Part shown: one piece after another, positions 9,940 to 21,730 of the stretch | Layout: the number at the start of each line of letters is the position of its first letter | Position numbering within the stretch: the first letter of the stretch is position 1 | Source of the DNA: Sipunculus nudus | Taxonomy: Eukaryota > Annelida > Sipuncula > Golfingiida > Sipunculidae | DNA length: 64,000 bases | Assembly: GCA_026874595.1 (NCBI GenBank) | Contig: CM049313.1 | Coordinates: forward strand, 73,280,659 to 73,344,658 | Reading direction: 5' to 3' | Program-made: the position numbers and the translations under genes | Notes under the pieces: model-generated | What the model saw: only the letters and a program-made list of their open reading frames with translations | Databases searched by the model: none | What the model was told of the DNA's origin: nothing

Positions 9940-11500
9940 TTGTCTCACAAACACCACGCAGCCATGACATGGAATGTGTTCGGATAGTGTTCCATGGATG
10001 AATGTACTTTCAAGCACTGCAGCATTCAATATCGGTCCATCAGCATAAATTTCGCAAAAGAGCCGCAAAGTAAATATATTTTTACATGATATATTATATC
10101 TCTTTACACAAGATAAGCAGAATATCTGTATATTTACTTTAAACCATACTGTAATATTGTTAAAAATAAAATATTATTTGCGAACAGTACATGCGGACAA
10201 GGGGTTTGGGGACGGATAAAATATATTTTCACCAAAAGTTATCTATGTACGTAAGGATACACTAAAATAAAAAAAAAAGGAACTAAATAATTATGGGCCC
10301 CCTTTAACATACATATACTGATATAGCTTGACACCATGGAATATGTTGCCTGCTGTTCCACGACATATACCTACCCTGCACCTAGCAGAAACTTCAGGTG
10401 GCAGAAAATGTTGTCCAAATGATCTTCTAGGCCTACCTGAATATTTCTTGGATGGTCTAGATTCATTAAGAAATGGATAATACTGACATTTGAATGTGAC
10501 TTGGCAGAAAATGTATGTAATCGTAATAAATTTCTGTAAAATTTTAATGTAGTTTTAAGAAATTTAATAAACAGGTCATAATATCAATTGGAAGTGGCTC
10601 AATTTCTGGCATTATTAAATACAGCCGGCATTGTCGGCAGTTTAGTCATCTACTCATATATTTCAATAGTCTCTTTGCCTTTTAATTATACTTTTACTAT
10701 AAGTTGTACAGCTCGGTCAAAGTACGTCCAAATTAAAGAAAATGTTTTAATAGTTATGTTCTAAGAATGTTATGAGAATTTTTTTGACATCTAGATCTAT
10801 GACAGGATATAACGAAATATTGCACAACTGTAACCATACAATTTACCATCTTTAGTCTTTCGTTCAGGTTCTCATGTTGTCAAGGACGCTTAGCAACCTG
10901 CGTTTGTGCTCATGATGCATGTCTGTTGATGTTTGTCTTCACCGCTTGAAAACACTTGTTTTAGCTTAAGTCCAGCACACTTTCTCATTAATTTTATACC
11001 TCACCTGCTCGGCCCAACATCAAACATGTAGAAGAGTTCCTCTGGACAATTTTTGGTTCCAATATAGAAGGTTACACATTTAGTTATTCTTATAGTTTAA
11101 ATGGATCTCTGTGTGTGGAAGAATCGCACCGTGGGTGAAGGTCATCAATGAAATTCCTTAAAAAACATTTACTACCAAGAAACATAGTCCTACTTATTAT
11201 TTTGAAATTAAACATATGATTGTAGCTAGTGAGTGATAATTACATCCTTAATTTTCAAACTGAAAATAAGCTCTTTTATAGAGTGAGAGAGGACTAAAGA
11301 TTTAAAATTTCTATGGTTTATATGGATCACTTTAGTTCGGTGGAATAATATGCACATGGGTGTAGGAATACTAATCTTGTAATACATGTTGGGTATCAAT
11401 GAAATTTCATAATATGTTTACTATTAAGACATAGTCCCACTTAAAATTTTGAATTTACTGAAATAAAAACACATTCTCACAGATAAAAACACATTCATGT
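9940..11500. other. Non-coding, nothing recognised
   Basis: AT-rich unique-looking sequence without a supported gene. At about 9521-9572 there is a small imperfect duplication of a CCATAC.AT.CTAGTGTCG.AACTA segment. Confidence 0.5.
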
Positions 11501-11560
11501 GGGGTGATAAATATCAAACCAGGTTTGTGCGTGACACATAAGAGGTTACCGGGTTCGTCT

Positions 11561-11624
11561 GGTGTGGGTAATTCACAGATCAGGCGAGTGCGCGCACTCG
11601 CCTGATCTGTGAATTGCCCACACC
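11561..11624. repeat. 64-bp near-perfect palindrome
   Basis: The axis lies between 11592 and 11593 in GAGTGCG/CGCACTC. Both 32-base arms match except one pair (T 11569 against G 11616). A weaker extension of the inverted symmetry to about 11510-11685 includes CACGCA..ACCTGGTTTG on the outer flanks. No ORF. It sits just left of the Helitron-like repeats. Confidence 0.95.
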
Positions 11625-11694
11625 ATGCAGACTCACGCAGGTGACTCACGCACTCACCTGGTTTGCTATATTTACCGGGTATCAGTCTATCTCA

Positions 11695-11983
11695 TCTAAT
11701 ACTTATAAAAGGAATTCGGTTCACGTCTGTTCGCCATGTTCTCTAAAACCGCGTGATGTACAATACTGTGCCATACATCATTTTAAAGGTTATTATCCCC
11801 GCAGTGATATAGGCGATATGAAAATATATGATTTTTAATCTAATACTTATAAAAGGAATTCGGTTCACGTCTGTTCGCCATGTTCTCTAAAACCGCGTGA
11901 TGTACAATACTGTGCCATACATCATTTTAAAGATTATTATCCCCGCAGTGATATCTAGGCGATATGAAAATATATTATTTTTA
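11695..11983. repeat. 144-bp tandem duplication
   Basis: Two nearly identical copies starting at 11695 and 11839 (landmarks AAAAGGAATTCGGTTCACG and GTGCCATACATCATTTTAAA). A third, more diverged copy begins at about 12840. Confidence 0.9.
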
Positions 11984-12832
11984 ATGTACATATAATTTTG
12001 AGTGATTTTTCCGTTTTTTTCTGACTTGCACGGAGGTTAGACCGAGCCCAGCCGAACTGACTTCAGCAGTGACCATCGTGGTCACTCAACCTCAAACACT
12101 ACTGTTGTTCATATGAATGACACTTGCTTCCAGTGAGGGATTTGAGCTATTCGATCAGGGCTTACATTTGAACCAGGCTTTCACCCACATGCGTGGTCAG
12201 TAAAAGAGAAAAACGCTTTTATCGCTTTATGAAATGGAGAGTTCAACCCAGGAAGATTAATGACAAAACCTAATTCAAGGTCGGGAACAGTGGTGGGATG
12301 TGGTGGGGTGGGGTGGTGTCGGGGGTTTCAGGCCTCAAAATTTGTCTGATACGATTAAAAAAAAGGTAATACTGAAAATGGGATACGGACCCTCTGCATG
12401 GAGTCCCGTTGGGTCAGCTTCTGCTACTTACGAGGTATGCATATTTCTGTTTCTTTCTTCAGGAACAGTTTCCTAGCATCTAACATTTAATAAATCTTTC
12501 ATGTGTTCTTCACATCAACCTAATCTTTATACATCCAACGATAGAATCCAGTCAAATATCATCTAAAACCTGAATGCCCCCGCCTCTCATTCCGGTTCGC
12601 AATGTAAACATCATCACTGACCAGGTCTGCAAGGTAAACATTACAGGGTATTAATTTCTTGCCACGAGGACAGCCCCACAAAATTAATGTAAAAAATATT
12701 TATACATATCTTATTGAGACAGTTTCCCACTGTAAACCTATATTTTCTGTTAATTTTTAGAATAAAAAATGAGTTAACATATATCCCTTACCCTGGTAAT
12801 AAGCCCGGTATACCGGGTAATTTATATGCTAG
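11695..12832 (+). mobile_element. Helitron-like non-autonomous element 1
   Basis: The left edge TCTAATACTTATAAAAGG occurs twice (11695 and 11839) as a 144-bp tandem duplication. The right edge has the perfect palindrome CCCGGTATACCGGG (12804-12817), eleven bases, then CTAG followed by T (12829-12833). A 5' TC and a 3' hairpin close to CTRR, inserted before T, are the accepted Helitron end signature. No Rep/helicase ORF is present, so it would be non-autonomous. The body shares about 450 bp with element 2. The exact 5' end is uncertain. Confidence 0.5.
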
Positions 12833-14211
12833 TATATTTATATAAAAGGAATTCGGTACACGTCTGTTCGCAATGTTCTCTAAAACTGCATTGTGTACAA
12901 TACTGTGCCATACATCATTTTAAAGGTTATTATCCCCGCAGTGACATAGGCGATATGAGAATAAATTATTTTTAATGTACATGTGATTTTGAGTGATTTT
13001 TCCGTTTTGACGGACTTGCACGGAGGTTAGACCGAGCACAGCCGAACTGCCTTAACCTCGGCATTGACCGGAAAGCGTGCATGGTGAATTGTCACACAAC
13101 CTCAAACACTACTATTTTTCATATGAATAGCGCCTGCTTTCAGTAAGGGATTTTAGCCTGTCGGGCCTTACATTTGAACGTGGCTTTCACCCACGTGCGT
13201 GGTCAGTAAAAGAGAAAAAAAACACATATTTTCTCGCTTTATGAAAAGCAGTGTTCAACCCGGGAGGATTTATGACAAACCCCCAAGCCCCCATTACGCG
13301 AGAAAGAGACCTCACGGCGACCATGGCGACCTAGCAGATCGGCGTTGATCGCCATGAACATGGGAAAAACCATCCATGTGTGACGGCTATGCCGCTGTCA
13401 ATAGGCTTGCACGACGTGTACAATTAAAATTTTCGGCCGTTTTATGCCGCTCCTACCACGTTGTATGGCGCTGCTACAACGTCGTTTATGATCAAACTGC
13501 GTTCCACTAACGTCCGCATGAGGTCCCTACTACCCATTGAAGATCTCAGTCCACGACAAGGCTGCGATCATGATGATCCTGCAGCAACCGGCCCCCGATC
13601 AGTCTGCAATCAAGACGACGCAACTGCGCGCGTAGGTAGATGCTACTGCGCTGCTTCAGACTGGCAGACGGTGGTTGCCATGGTCACCATGGTTGACTAG
13701 TACACATAACATGACCGGTGTAGGAAAGTTTAGTGAAGCCACACATGTCAGCATGGACAGAAATTACATGCTACAACTGGCCTGTCTGCAAGGCCAAGAG
13801 ATCATGCTGCTCCACGAACAGCTGGCAGTGGCCAAAAGGAGGCAGCAGGAGCGAAACGGATAGACCGTTTACACCCCCATCACACGAGAAGGCAATCTCG
13901 CTGCGATCACCGAATTTGGGCAGATCGCCGAAGAGCGCAGCCAGAGTGGCCTTAAGTTTTCATGAGCTTCGTAGGAGCGAGATAGTGTCGCCTTGGGTCG
14001 TCATATGGTCACCATGAACGCCATGAGTGGCGACCAGTGTTGATCATGGACAAAATTTCCGCCGCGGGGTCGCCGTGGATTAAAAGCGCAGTCAGATCGG
14101 AATTCGATCGCCATCAGTGTCCCAGCAGCGCAGTACCAGCTTCCTGACATCTCAGTTAATATATCTCCCCAACCCCGGTAATAAGCCCGGTATACCGGGT
14201 TTATCAGCTAG
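12833..14211 (+). mobile_element. Helitron-like non-autonomous element 2
   Basis: Head-to-tail with element 1. It starts with the same AAAAGGAATTCGGT.CACG block and shares GCACGGAGGTTAGACCGAGC and CTTTCACCCAC.TGCGTGGT. It ends with the same CCCGGTATACCGGG hairpin (14186-14199), eight bases, then CTAG (14208-14211) before T. The middle differs from element 1 and contains a GC-richer insert. Confidence 0.5.
13285..14130 (+). other. GC-rich insert of unknown origin
   Basis: Base composition is clearly richer in G+C than the surroundings, with many GATCGCC, CATGGCGAC and ACGTCG words. Two similar internal starts (CCCCCATTACGCGAGAA at about 13290 and CCCCCATCACACGAGAA at about 13875) suggest an internal repeat. 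The predicted ORFs (13461-13700, 13675-13863, 13733-14017) are short and match no family I can name. The word pattern is reminiscent of PIF/Harbinger-type transposons, but no DDE or Myb domain is visible. Confidence 0.3.
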
Positions 14212-14219
14212 TTATATAT

Positions 14220-15835
14220 ATTAGCAAACTAGTCAGCCATTATTAATCTAACGTATTACTAAACTACCCATAACGCTACAAGTGGATAGGGCTCCGGTTG
14301 TAAAAACTTATATTTCAATTTAATAAACTGCTTTATGCCCTAAAATAATAATATATCTGCAGCGCTTATTGCATGTGACACTGTTGCCCCATAGGATATT
14401 TTTACTGCCTATCTTGTGAACATTGCTCTTAATATTATACATACCTTTCCTGACTGGCTTATACCTTTTATATATAGCCTTTATATAAACTTTATTTATT
14501 TTACATGGATTGTACAACTAGTTATTATAACTAATACGAGGCACTCTCCATGGCTCGGATGTTTGCGCTCGGTAGTCGGAAAGCTTGATGTTCATGTAAT
14601 ATCCATTCCATTATTAACAATGTTTTCCCTCCTCTCGAAATGGGAAGAGGCCAATTTGTAAGCACGTTTGAACAACCGGTGTAACAATCTGAGTTGTGTC
14701 GTAAAAAGTGACGGAAATCAGTAAGAATGTACCTCCTCGAACTCTAGAATTCTACCTTAAATATAATGATATACAAATCAACTATATATACTTTAAATGT
14801 TATGAAATACAGATCAACTACATTTACTTTAACAAATTAATGCTTCAATACCTACACCAAATGCATGTCATGAATGCTGCATTACCAGGAGGCAGCTATA
14901 TTTAATATATAGAAGCAATCAAAATTAAAATGTTTATCTTTATATATCTGCGTCAACGTGAAAGTAAAATTTGGTTCACTCCTCAATGTCATTCCTTCCA
15001 TAAAATTGAAATCCAGCTCTCTCTTAATTAGATATTCCAAACATTAACATGTCAACACACAAAAAGAAGGAAAATCAGACAGGAGTGAAAATTTAACCTC
15101 CGCCCGACCTCGCTGATGCAGTTAATTGTCTTATATACATTATAATGATATACGTAAAGATCATCAAATAACTGCACACATGCGATGACACCATGCTCTT
15201 GTTCAACACCACATTGTACCTGAGATGTGTCATTTGTCCAAGCTCAATATGTGTCCTTGCATTGCAGGCTTGAGTACATTCCCGGTCTGCCCCGTTCTAA
15301 CCGCGGGCGTCTAAGTGTGACGATCCCCCATGCGGCATGTATGTATGTATGCATGTATGTATATATATGTATATATGTATATACGTATGTAATTTGTAAA
15401 AAGCCCGAACGCAGCGTCGACTGTAAATTGCTTGGATTAATTGAAACGAAAGTGAAATACCGCACTGCAAGTCAAAACTTTCAGTTAAACACTCTTGGAC
15501 ACCAGGTGCCGACATATGAGATATTAATGCACATAACGTTACACTAACTCGAGGACGTGTGTTCCCAGTCGGGTTGCTGTAATCACATTAAAGCACGGGG
15601 CTCCTTGGCATCAGTCCAGTGCAAGCTATAGATATCGTATTGCACGTTAGAGACGTATTTTGGTTTTACGTAAATGACAACTTAAGTTGGCGTTAGGTAT
15701 GAAAAGTGGGTGCATGGTGTTTCTGCATGGATCTACTTGTTGTCTGCTAGGTAATATATACTGCCTACCGAAATATACACCTACTGAGCAGCTAGCTTAT
15801 TAATTCTAATTACCAAAACATTGTATTATTTTCCA
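14220..15835. other. Duplicated non-coding segment
   Basis: Right part of unit 1, homologous over most of its length to about 21222-22500 and 23620-23700. Short (TATG)n-like runs lie at 15338-15390. No conserved ORF distinguishes it as coding. Confidence 0.5.
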
Positions 15836-16090
15836 ACTATACAGGTATGTCTGTTGAATGACATCTGGGAATATCATCCCTGATGGAGAACTGTTTCTCT
15901 TGATGTTGATCATGTTTATTCACACAACTTACGGAAGCCAGAGTAATCTAATGCTTACCCTGTTTATTTACCAGGTAATCAACGTTAGGACAATTTTTTC
16001 ATAAATAGACAAGCACACACACAAATATATATATATATATATATTATTATTGTCTTTTTGGTACATTTCATTTATAGAGTATATATTAGT

Positions 16091-19000
16091 CAAGCTGTTA
16101 AGAGATGAATTGTGCAAAAAGTGAAAGAAGCATGAAACTTGGCAAAATAGTTGGCCAGACCATACTCAATATTTTCAGATATAGGGCCAAGCGGAATTCT
16201 CCCCATGTTGGTCAAAATCCAAGATGGCGGCCAAGATGGCCGCCGGATTATAAAATATCAATACATTCGGTTATATTTGTCCTAGAATGCTGTCAAAGTG
16301 CACTATTTCTATGTTTTCGGGGTCGAGGAATTCATTTATAAGGGTTTAAAGTCTGTAATATGACTATGTGAATGAATCTTGGTTTTGTTTATATTGAAAT
16401 TGTCCTTAATTTGCTTTCGTTTACTAGCACATATACAGCAAACATTATTTGTAGGGATTTGCACAGTAGTCGCATACATTGTGATTGTATTCAAATGAAA
16501 GTGTCCATTGATGGCTTAGGTTTGTCTGCTTTGTCATGCATTTGGATGCTTAAATTGTAGAACAATTTAATTGCAATATTCTTCCTTAGAATTTTCCTTT
16601 ATTTGCATGCTTACAAATGTAATTGCTTAGAAGATATATATATAGATTGCTTAGAATATATATATATTAATCGAGTGGTAAAACGCTATGCTATCACCAC
16701 TGACGCCCCGTTTTAATCAACATCGTTTCTATTAGTGGGTTGTAATGGCCCGTCCAAAGTGGGTGAATTCCTCCTTGTCCTTCGCTTTCCTCCACCCCTG
16801 TATATAAACTACCAAACGCCACCATCCGAGCCATGGAGAGTGGCTTGTAATAGTAATTTAACTAACTATCCATATAAACCATAAATTATAATGAAATAAA
16901 ATAGACAATCCATATAATACAGAGTTTATCTTGCTTTTAACTTAAATATCAGACTGAATGCATGCGTGGCAGGATGCAGGCCTACGTAAGAAGCTGACAC
17001 CTGTTAGTTGTATAGATTCTGCCTTTTGAAACTACTGAAATTGTACGTGCCGAAATTCCCTTTTTCATCAGCACACCGAACGGTTAAATTTGATAATTTT
17101 TTTAATACTGCATCTTTAAATGAAAGTGTCATTTGCTGGGGTATAGGTTTTATTATATTAATATTTCATATCTGATTTCCTCTGTTTGATATGCCATTAT
17201 TTGTATGCTAACGAATGTTTTAACTGCTTTGCAGAGCTGAGAGATGAAAGAAACTTAGGTATCCTGTCTCGTACCAAAGTAGGAGCTTGATATATCCGTG
17301 AAGAATAGTCAGAAATTTTTAAAAATCTACAATCATGATATTAAATTTTACCATCAACTAAACATTCAAATCTTTATTAGTGCAATTAAGAAATATAAAA
17401 AAGTTCAGCTGAAATTGAATTTACATGTACTAGTTACAAGTATTTGAACATCATGTCTGTTTCAAAGAAAAGACTTTTATTTATAATTTATTTAGACTAC
17501 ATGCGCGTATGACAAGACAGCGCTTATGTAGAAGGTCACACCTGTTTGCTGTATAGATTCTAAGCTTCTTTTGCCATGAAGTGATGGCTTTCAGACTGTA
17601 TGTTGGCATGAAAACAGAATCAAAACACATTTAGAGGTGCGCAACCTGTTGCTATTTGCTGCCTTTGTAATATGGTGATAAATGCATGAAATAATCAATA
17701 CTCATGTAGATACCTTTTGCAGATTACTATTTTTGTGATATGGTGATGATGCAGACTTTAGACTGTATACTCGTAAGAAAGAACCAACATGTGTCAGTAA
17801 AATATCACTGCCCTTTGTTGTGATGCTTTCTTTGTGATATAGAACTAGTTCCATGCCAACGAGTTGCCATTAAAATTCACTTTGCATTATGTGTTTATGT
17901 CAACAAAATACTTTCATTTGCTGATATAACGCACATTTGTAGAATCATGTAGTACCTGCATGTATTTTTAGAAATATTCACAACATGTATGAGTCTTGCT
18001 GCCAGGTTCAAGCTAGCTGATCCAAGGCGGAAGATATAGAGTCGAATTCACAAAACAAGGATAAAAAGTATAATCACCCTCGGGTTCCAGACATGCATTT
18101 TATCTTCAACTTGATTACCTCAAAATTCAGTACAAAGTTTGGTTTGAATTTTTATCGACTTGTTTGGTGATTGTAACTTTTCTGTGCTTTCAGCTTCTGA
18201 GATCTGGCACCTCAGTACAGTGACACTTTCCCTTTGTCATTTTTATGTCCAATTGCAGAATGCTTAGGTAACTTGTATTTCATACCATCTGTTTCATTAA
18301 GTGAACGTACAATTTTGAGAATACACTACATCTGAATATTATTACTGAACAGAACAATTTATTACAGCATTCTTTGTAATATTGCCAGCAATTTTTTATT
18401 ACCTGTGCCTGAATATTTTCTTAAAGATTTTGCAGGACAAGAGCGTTTTCTTCTGGTAAAACACATACAATTCCAACTTACTATCGGTTCTTTTTATCTT
18501 ATATGCAAGGTTCAGTTCGATCTACAATTTTGTATCTTGTGCACATGAAGATAAAATATGTACCGAGTCTTCATGCTAGTAAAGAGTCTGGAAGCAGGCA
18601 AAAGAACCATTAACTTATAAACCAAAACTTTCTTTAACATGGATTGTACAACTGGATATAGTAAAAACTACATGGCACTTTCCATGGGTCGGATGGCAAA
18701 GTAGTGGACGGAATCACAGGACACAAAGAAAACAACCGATTCTGTACGGACCACTACAACCCACTCTCATAGCTACATCAGGGATGGAAACTTGATCGCA
18801 AGTGAAGAAAGCCGAGCGTTTTACCGATCGACTGTTCCTTTCATTACATTGAAAGAAACAGTGTTTAATTACTTAAAATTAACAAATATATTAAATTTCA
18901 GCAGGGTAATCAACAATTCCCTTTACCGTTAGATGTGCTGGTAAAAAGGGCAATTTTAGTACAATTTCAATACCAACAAAATCAGACTTCATTCACACAT

Positions 19001-19273
19001 TCAAGATACAGACCTCAAACCCTTATAAATGAATTTCTCGACCCCAGTAACATAAAAACTCTGCACGTGCAATGCATTCTAGGACAAATATAACCGCCTG
19101 TATTGGTTTTTTATATTTCGGTGGCCAACTTGGCCGTCATCTTAGATTTTTATCAAGACATGGTGAATTCCGCTCGGCTCCATATCTGAACATATAGAGT
19201 ATGGTCTGCAAAATTATTATGCCAAGTTTCATTCTTCTTTCATCTTTTGCACAATTCTTCTAAATATGCAGCT
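16091..19273. mobile_element. Element with long inverted arms (fold-back type)
   Basis: The left arm (about 16091-16382) contains CCAAGATGGCGGCCAAGATG. It is matched in reverse complement at about 18985-19273 (arm edges AATTGTGCAAAA.TGAAAGAAG; inner landmark TTCAT.TATAAGGGTTT). A further inner pair of inverted segments, about 16675-16860 and 18640-18840, shares CCATG.GTCGGATGG and GCGTTTTACC.ATCGA words. The 1.8-kb centre has no recognisable transposase. The short ORFs at 16105-16341 and 16372-16560 are read out of the arm and its neighbour and are not supported as genes. Confidence 0.65.
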
Positions 19274-19615
19274 TTACCGTTGGAATAATGAGAATATTAC
19301 CAAATTCTTGATAAAAAAACCCTACTAATGAGTATCTGAAGAGGTTTAAAACCTCAAAAATGAATTTCTCAGCCAAAAAAAAAACATAATATTAGAGTAT
19401 TTGCATTGTTTTCTTGGGACATTATAACTCAAGTTATTGACATTTCTAATCTGGCGGCCATCTTGGCCGCTATCTTGGATTTTGGCCAAGATATTTTTTT
19501 TCAGCTTGGCCCTATATCTGAAATTCATCAGTAAGCTCCAAAGAATACTTTTGCCAACTTTAATGCTTCTTTCATTTTTTTGCACAATTCCTCCAAATAT
19601 GGGAGCTTAACCGCT
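19274..19615. repeat. Third copy of the inverted-arm sequence
   Basis: Same orientation as the arm at 18985-19273 and directly adjacent to it. It contains GGCGGCCATCTTGGCCG and ends TTAACCGCTGG against TTACCGTTGG for its neighbour. This gives an arm-plus, arm-minus, arm-minus arrangement. Confidence 0.75.
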
Positions 19616-20629
19616 GGACTAGGTGACCTGTTTACCAGTTGACAGGACTTCATGATTTCTGACAGTTTTTATTTATTTATTTTTTTTACTTTGAACGCTT
19701 TCAGACATCTGGCATTGAAATAACTGCTTTATACATGTTAAATGATTAAGACATCTGCAAAAATGAGGGATCCAAATCAGTCGATCAAATCAATCGGTAA
19801 TTTAAAAGTAACTTAAAAAGAAGATCCCGATGATGTATTTTGTATAACATTGAGAATTTTTTCAATATGGTAATAAATCGTTAAATATAGATTTACTCAG
19901 TATATCGATTTCAAAATCATATATTTATACTTCATATTTACAACACGGATCCATTTTATACGACTGTTACTTTCGTTTACTTTTTAGTCAATCAGCAAGA
20001 AATTTCCCCCAACTGTTATAAGCTTTCTTCTCAAAACAATTTGGTACACCATTTCAGCACGATATTTCTCACAAACTGTCAGAGATGAAACTCATTAAAT
20101 TTGCTCATATGTTGTAATTTAAAAAAAATAGTTTTATTTTTAATTCTATTTAGATCTCTTTAAAAAGGAAATGTACAATCGTGAAAAAAAGACATGGAAA
20201 CATCTATAAATCTTTTTAAATCGGCTTTTTTGTAATGAACCTTCACATTTTTGCTCCCCACAAATACAAATTAGTAGTATATGCTTTCATGAATATTTAA
20301 CGCAGTTTAACTGCAGTAAAATAGTCAGCCATTATTAAACTAACGTAATCTTTGATCCAAAACCAAACGCACGTCATGAATGCTGCATTACTGGATGGCA
20401 ATTATATGAGAAGGAAAGTCCGCTATTATTAAACTATAACGTAATCTACGTTCTCTGCTTATAGCTGACATCTGGCACCGCTTAAAGATATGTTTGTATT
20501 TCTAATACTAGTAGTTAGAAACAAGTATACAAAAATACCTCACGAAGAGGTATATTTAAGTTCTAATAAGTCAAATATCGATCTGTGAATGTTATGTAAT
20601 GACGGTGCCAATTAAGGAGTTGAATCCAA

Positions 20630-20790
20630 CACGGATTTAGATGGGACGCAGGGGGCGCGGTCGAGCCTCCTTTTTTTGACCTAAACAAATATGAAAATAG
20701 AAAAATAGGTTTTCAGTCTCACGCCGTTTTCTTCGATATATATCTGCATGCATGCAAGAATTAAGCCCCCCCCCCCAACAAACACACACA
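20630..20790. mobile_element. MITE fragment related to 3219-3545
   Basis: CACGGATTTAGATGGGACGC..GGGGGCGC..CC..CTTTTTTTGAC followed by CACGCCGTTTTCTTC.ATATATATCT matches the left part of the element at 3219. The right end is lost in a C tract at 20766. Confidence 0.4.
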
Positions 20791-20799
20791 TTTTCTTTT

Positions 20800-21220
20800 C
20801 TGTTCAAGCCGACCTGGAATCTATCGGTAGTAGATGTTTTTGTATGTGTTCTCATGTCTTTCAGAACTCCTTAATGTAGATTATACGTATAACACGTTTC
20901 CGGCGCACATCCTGATGCGACCTACTGCATATGCATATATACTAGGCCTATATACTTCATTCTTGCTGCGTGTACCTCCAAAAACAAGGCGTGCATTTCT
21001 TACTGTTCTGACGTACTCCAAGATATGCCACACGAGGAAAAGAAAGCACACGCACGCACACCACGATCAATTAACGCACACTCACATTGTTTGACTAGTT
21101 TATATTCCACAAAATAAACTGGTGGTAGTCAATCACAGTAGTAAACCCGATGAGAGCATTACTGTATGTGCGTGTGATGGTGTGGGTGTGCGTGTGTAGT
21201 GTTGTCGCATTGCCAAACTG
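20800..21220. other. Non-coding insert in unit 2
   Basis: Unit-2-specific sequence with CA- and TG-rich patches near 21045-21095 and 21170-21200. No supported gene. Confidence 0.4.
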
Positions 21221-21696
21221 ACCAAAACGCTACATGTGGATAAGAGCTAGGGCTTCTGTTGTAAAATCTTCTATTTCAATTTTATCAGCTGCAATTTGTC
21301 CTAAAATAATACTGCATGTGACACTGTTGCCCCATAGGATCTTTTTACTGAAGCCTACCTTACTATCTATCTTGTGAACATCGTTCTTCATATTATACAT
21401 ACCTTTCCTGACTGGCTTATACCTTTTATATAAAGCCTTAAGGTTAATGTTTATGTAATATCCATTCCATTATTAACTATGTTTTCCCTTCTCTCGGAAT
21501 GGGAAGAGGCCAATTTGTAAGCACGTTTGAACAACCGGTGTAACAATCTGAGCACGTACCTCCTCCAACTCTAGAATTCTACCTTAAATGTAATGAAATT
21601 TGTATTTCATCAGCTATATATACTTTAACAAATTACTGCTTCAATACCTACACCAAATGCATATCATGAATGCTGCATTACACGGAGACAGATTAC

Positions 21697-21730
<34 letters not shown>

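Larger units (their letters stand above)
8010..15835. repeat. Large tandem segmental duplication, unit 1
   Basis: Landmarks recur in the same order in unit 2: ACTATACA.GTATG..TGTTGAATGACATCT (8013 and 15838); GTGACCTG.TTA.CAGTTGACAGGA (8790 and 19623) and the following 700 bp, including GACATGGAAACATCTATAAA (9060 and 20192); ATTTAACGCAGTT.AA.TGC (9346 and 20294); CTGTTGCCCCATAGGAT (14381 and 21323) through AAAGCCCGA.CGCAGCGTCGA (15400 and 22209); and AGCTTATTAATTCTAATTACCAAAA (15795 and 23658). The Helitron-like material at 11.7-14.2 kb is specific to this unit. Confidence 0.7.

Noticed and set aside
16680-16720. tRNA-like A box (ATCGAGTGGTAAAACGC)
   Set aside because: No matching B box or cloverleaf follows; the sequence belongs to the inner arm of the inverted-repeat element.
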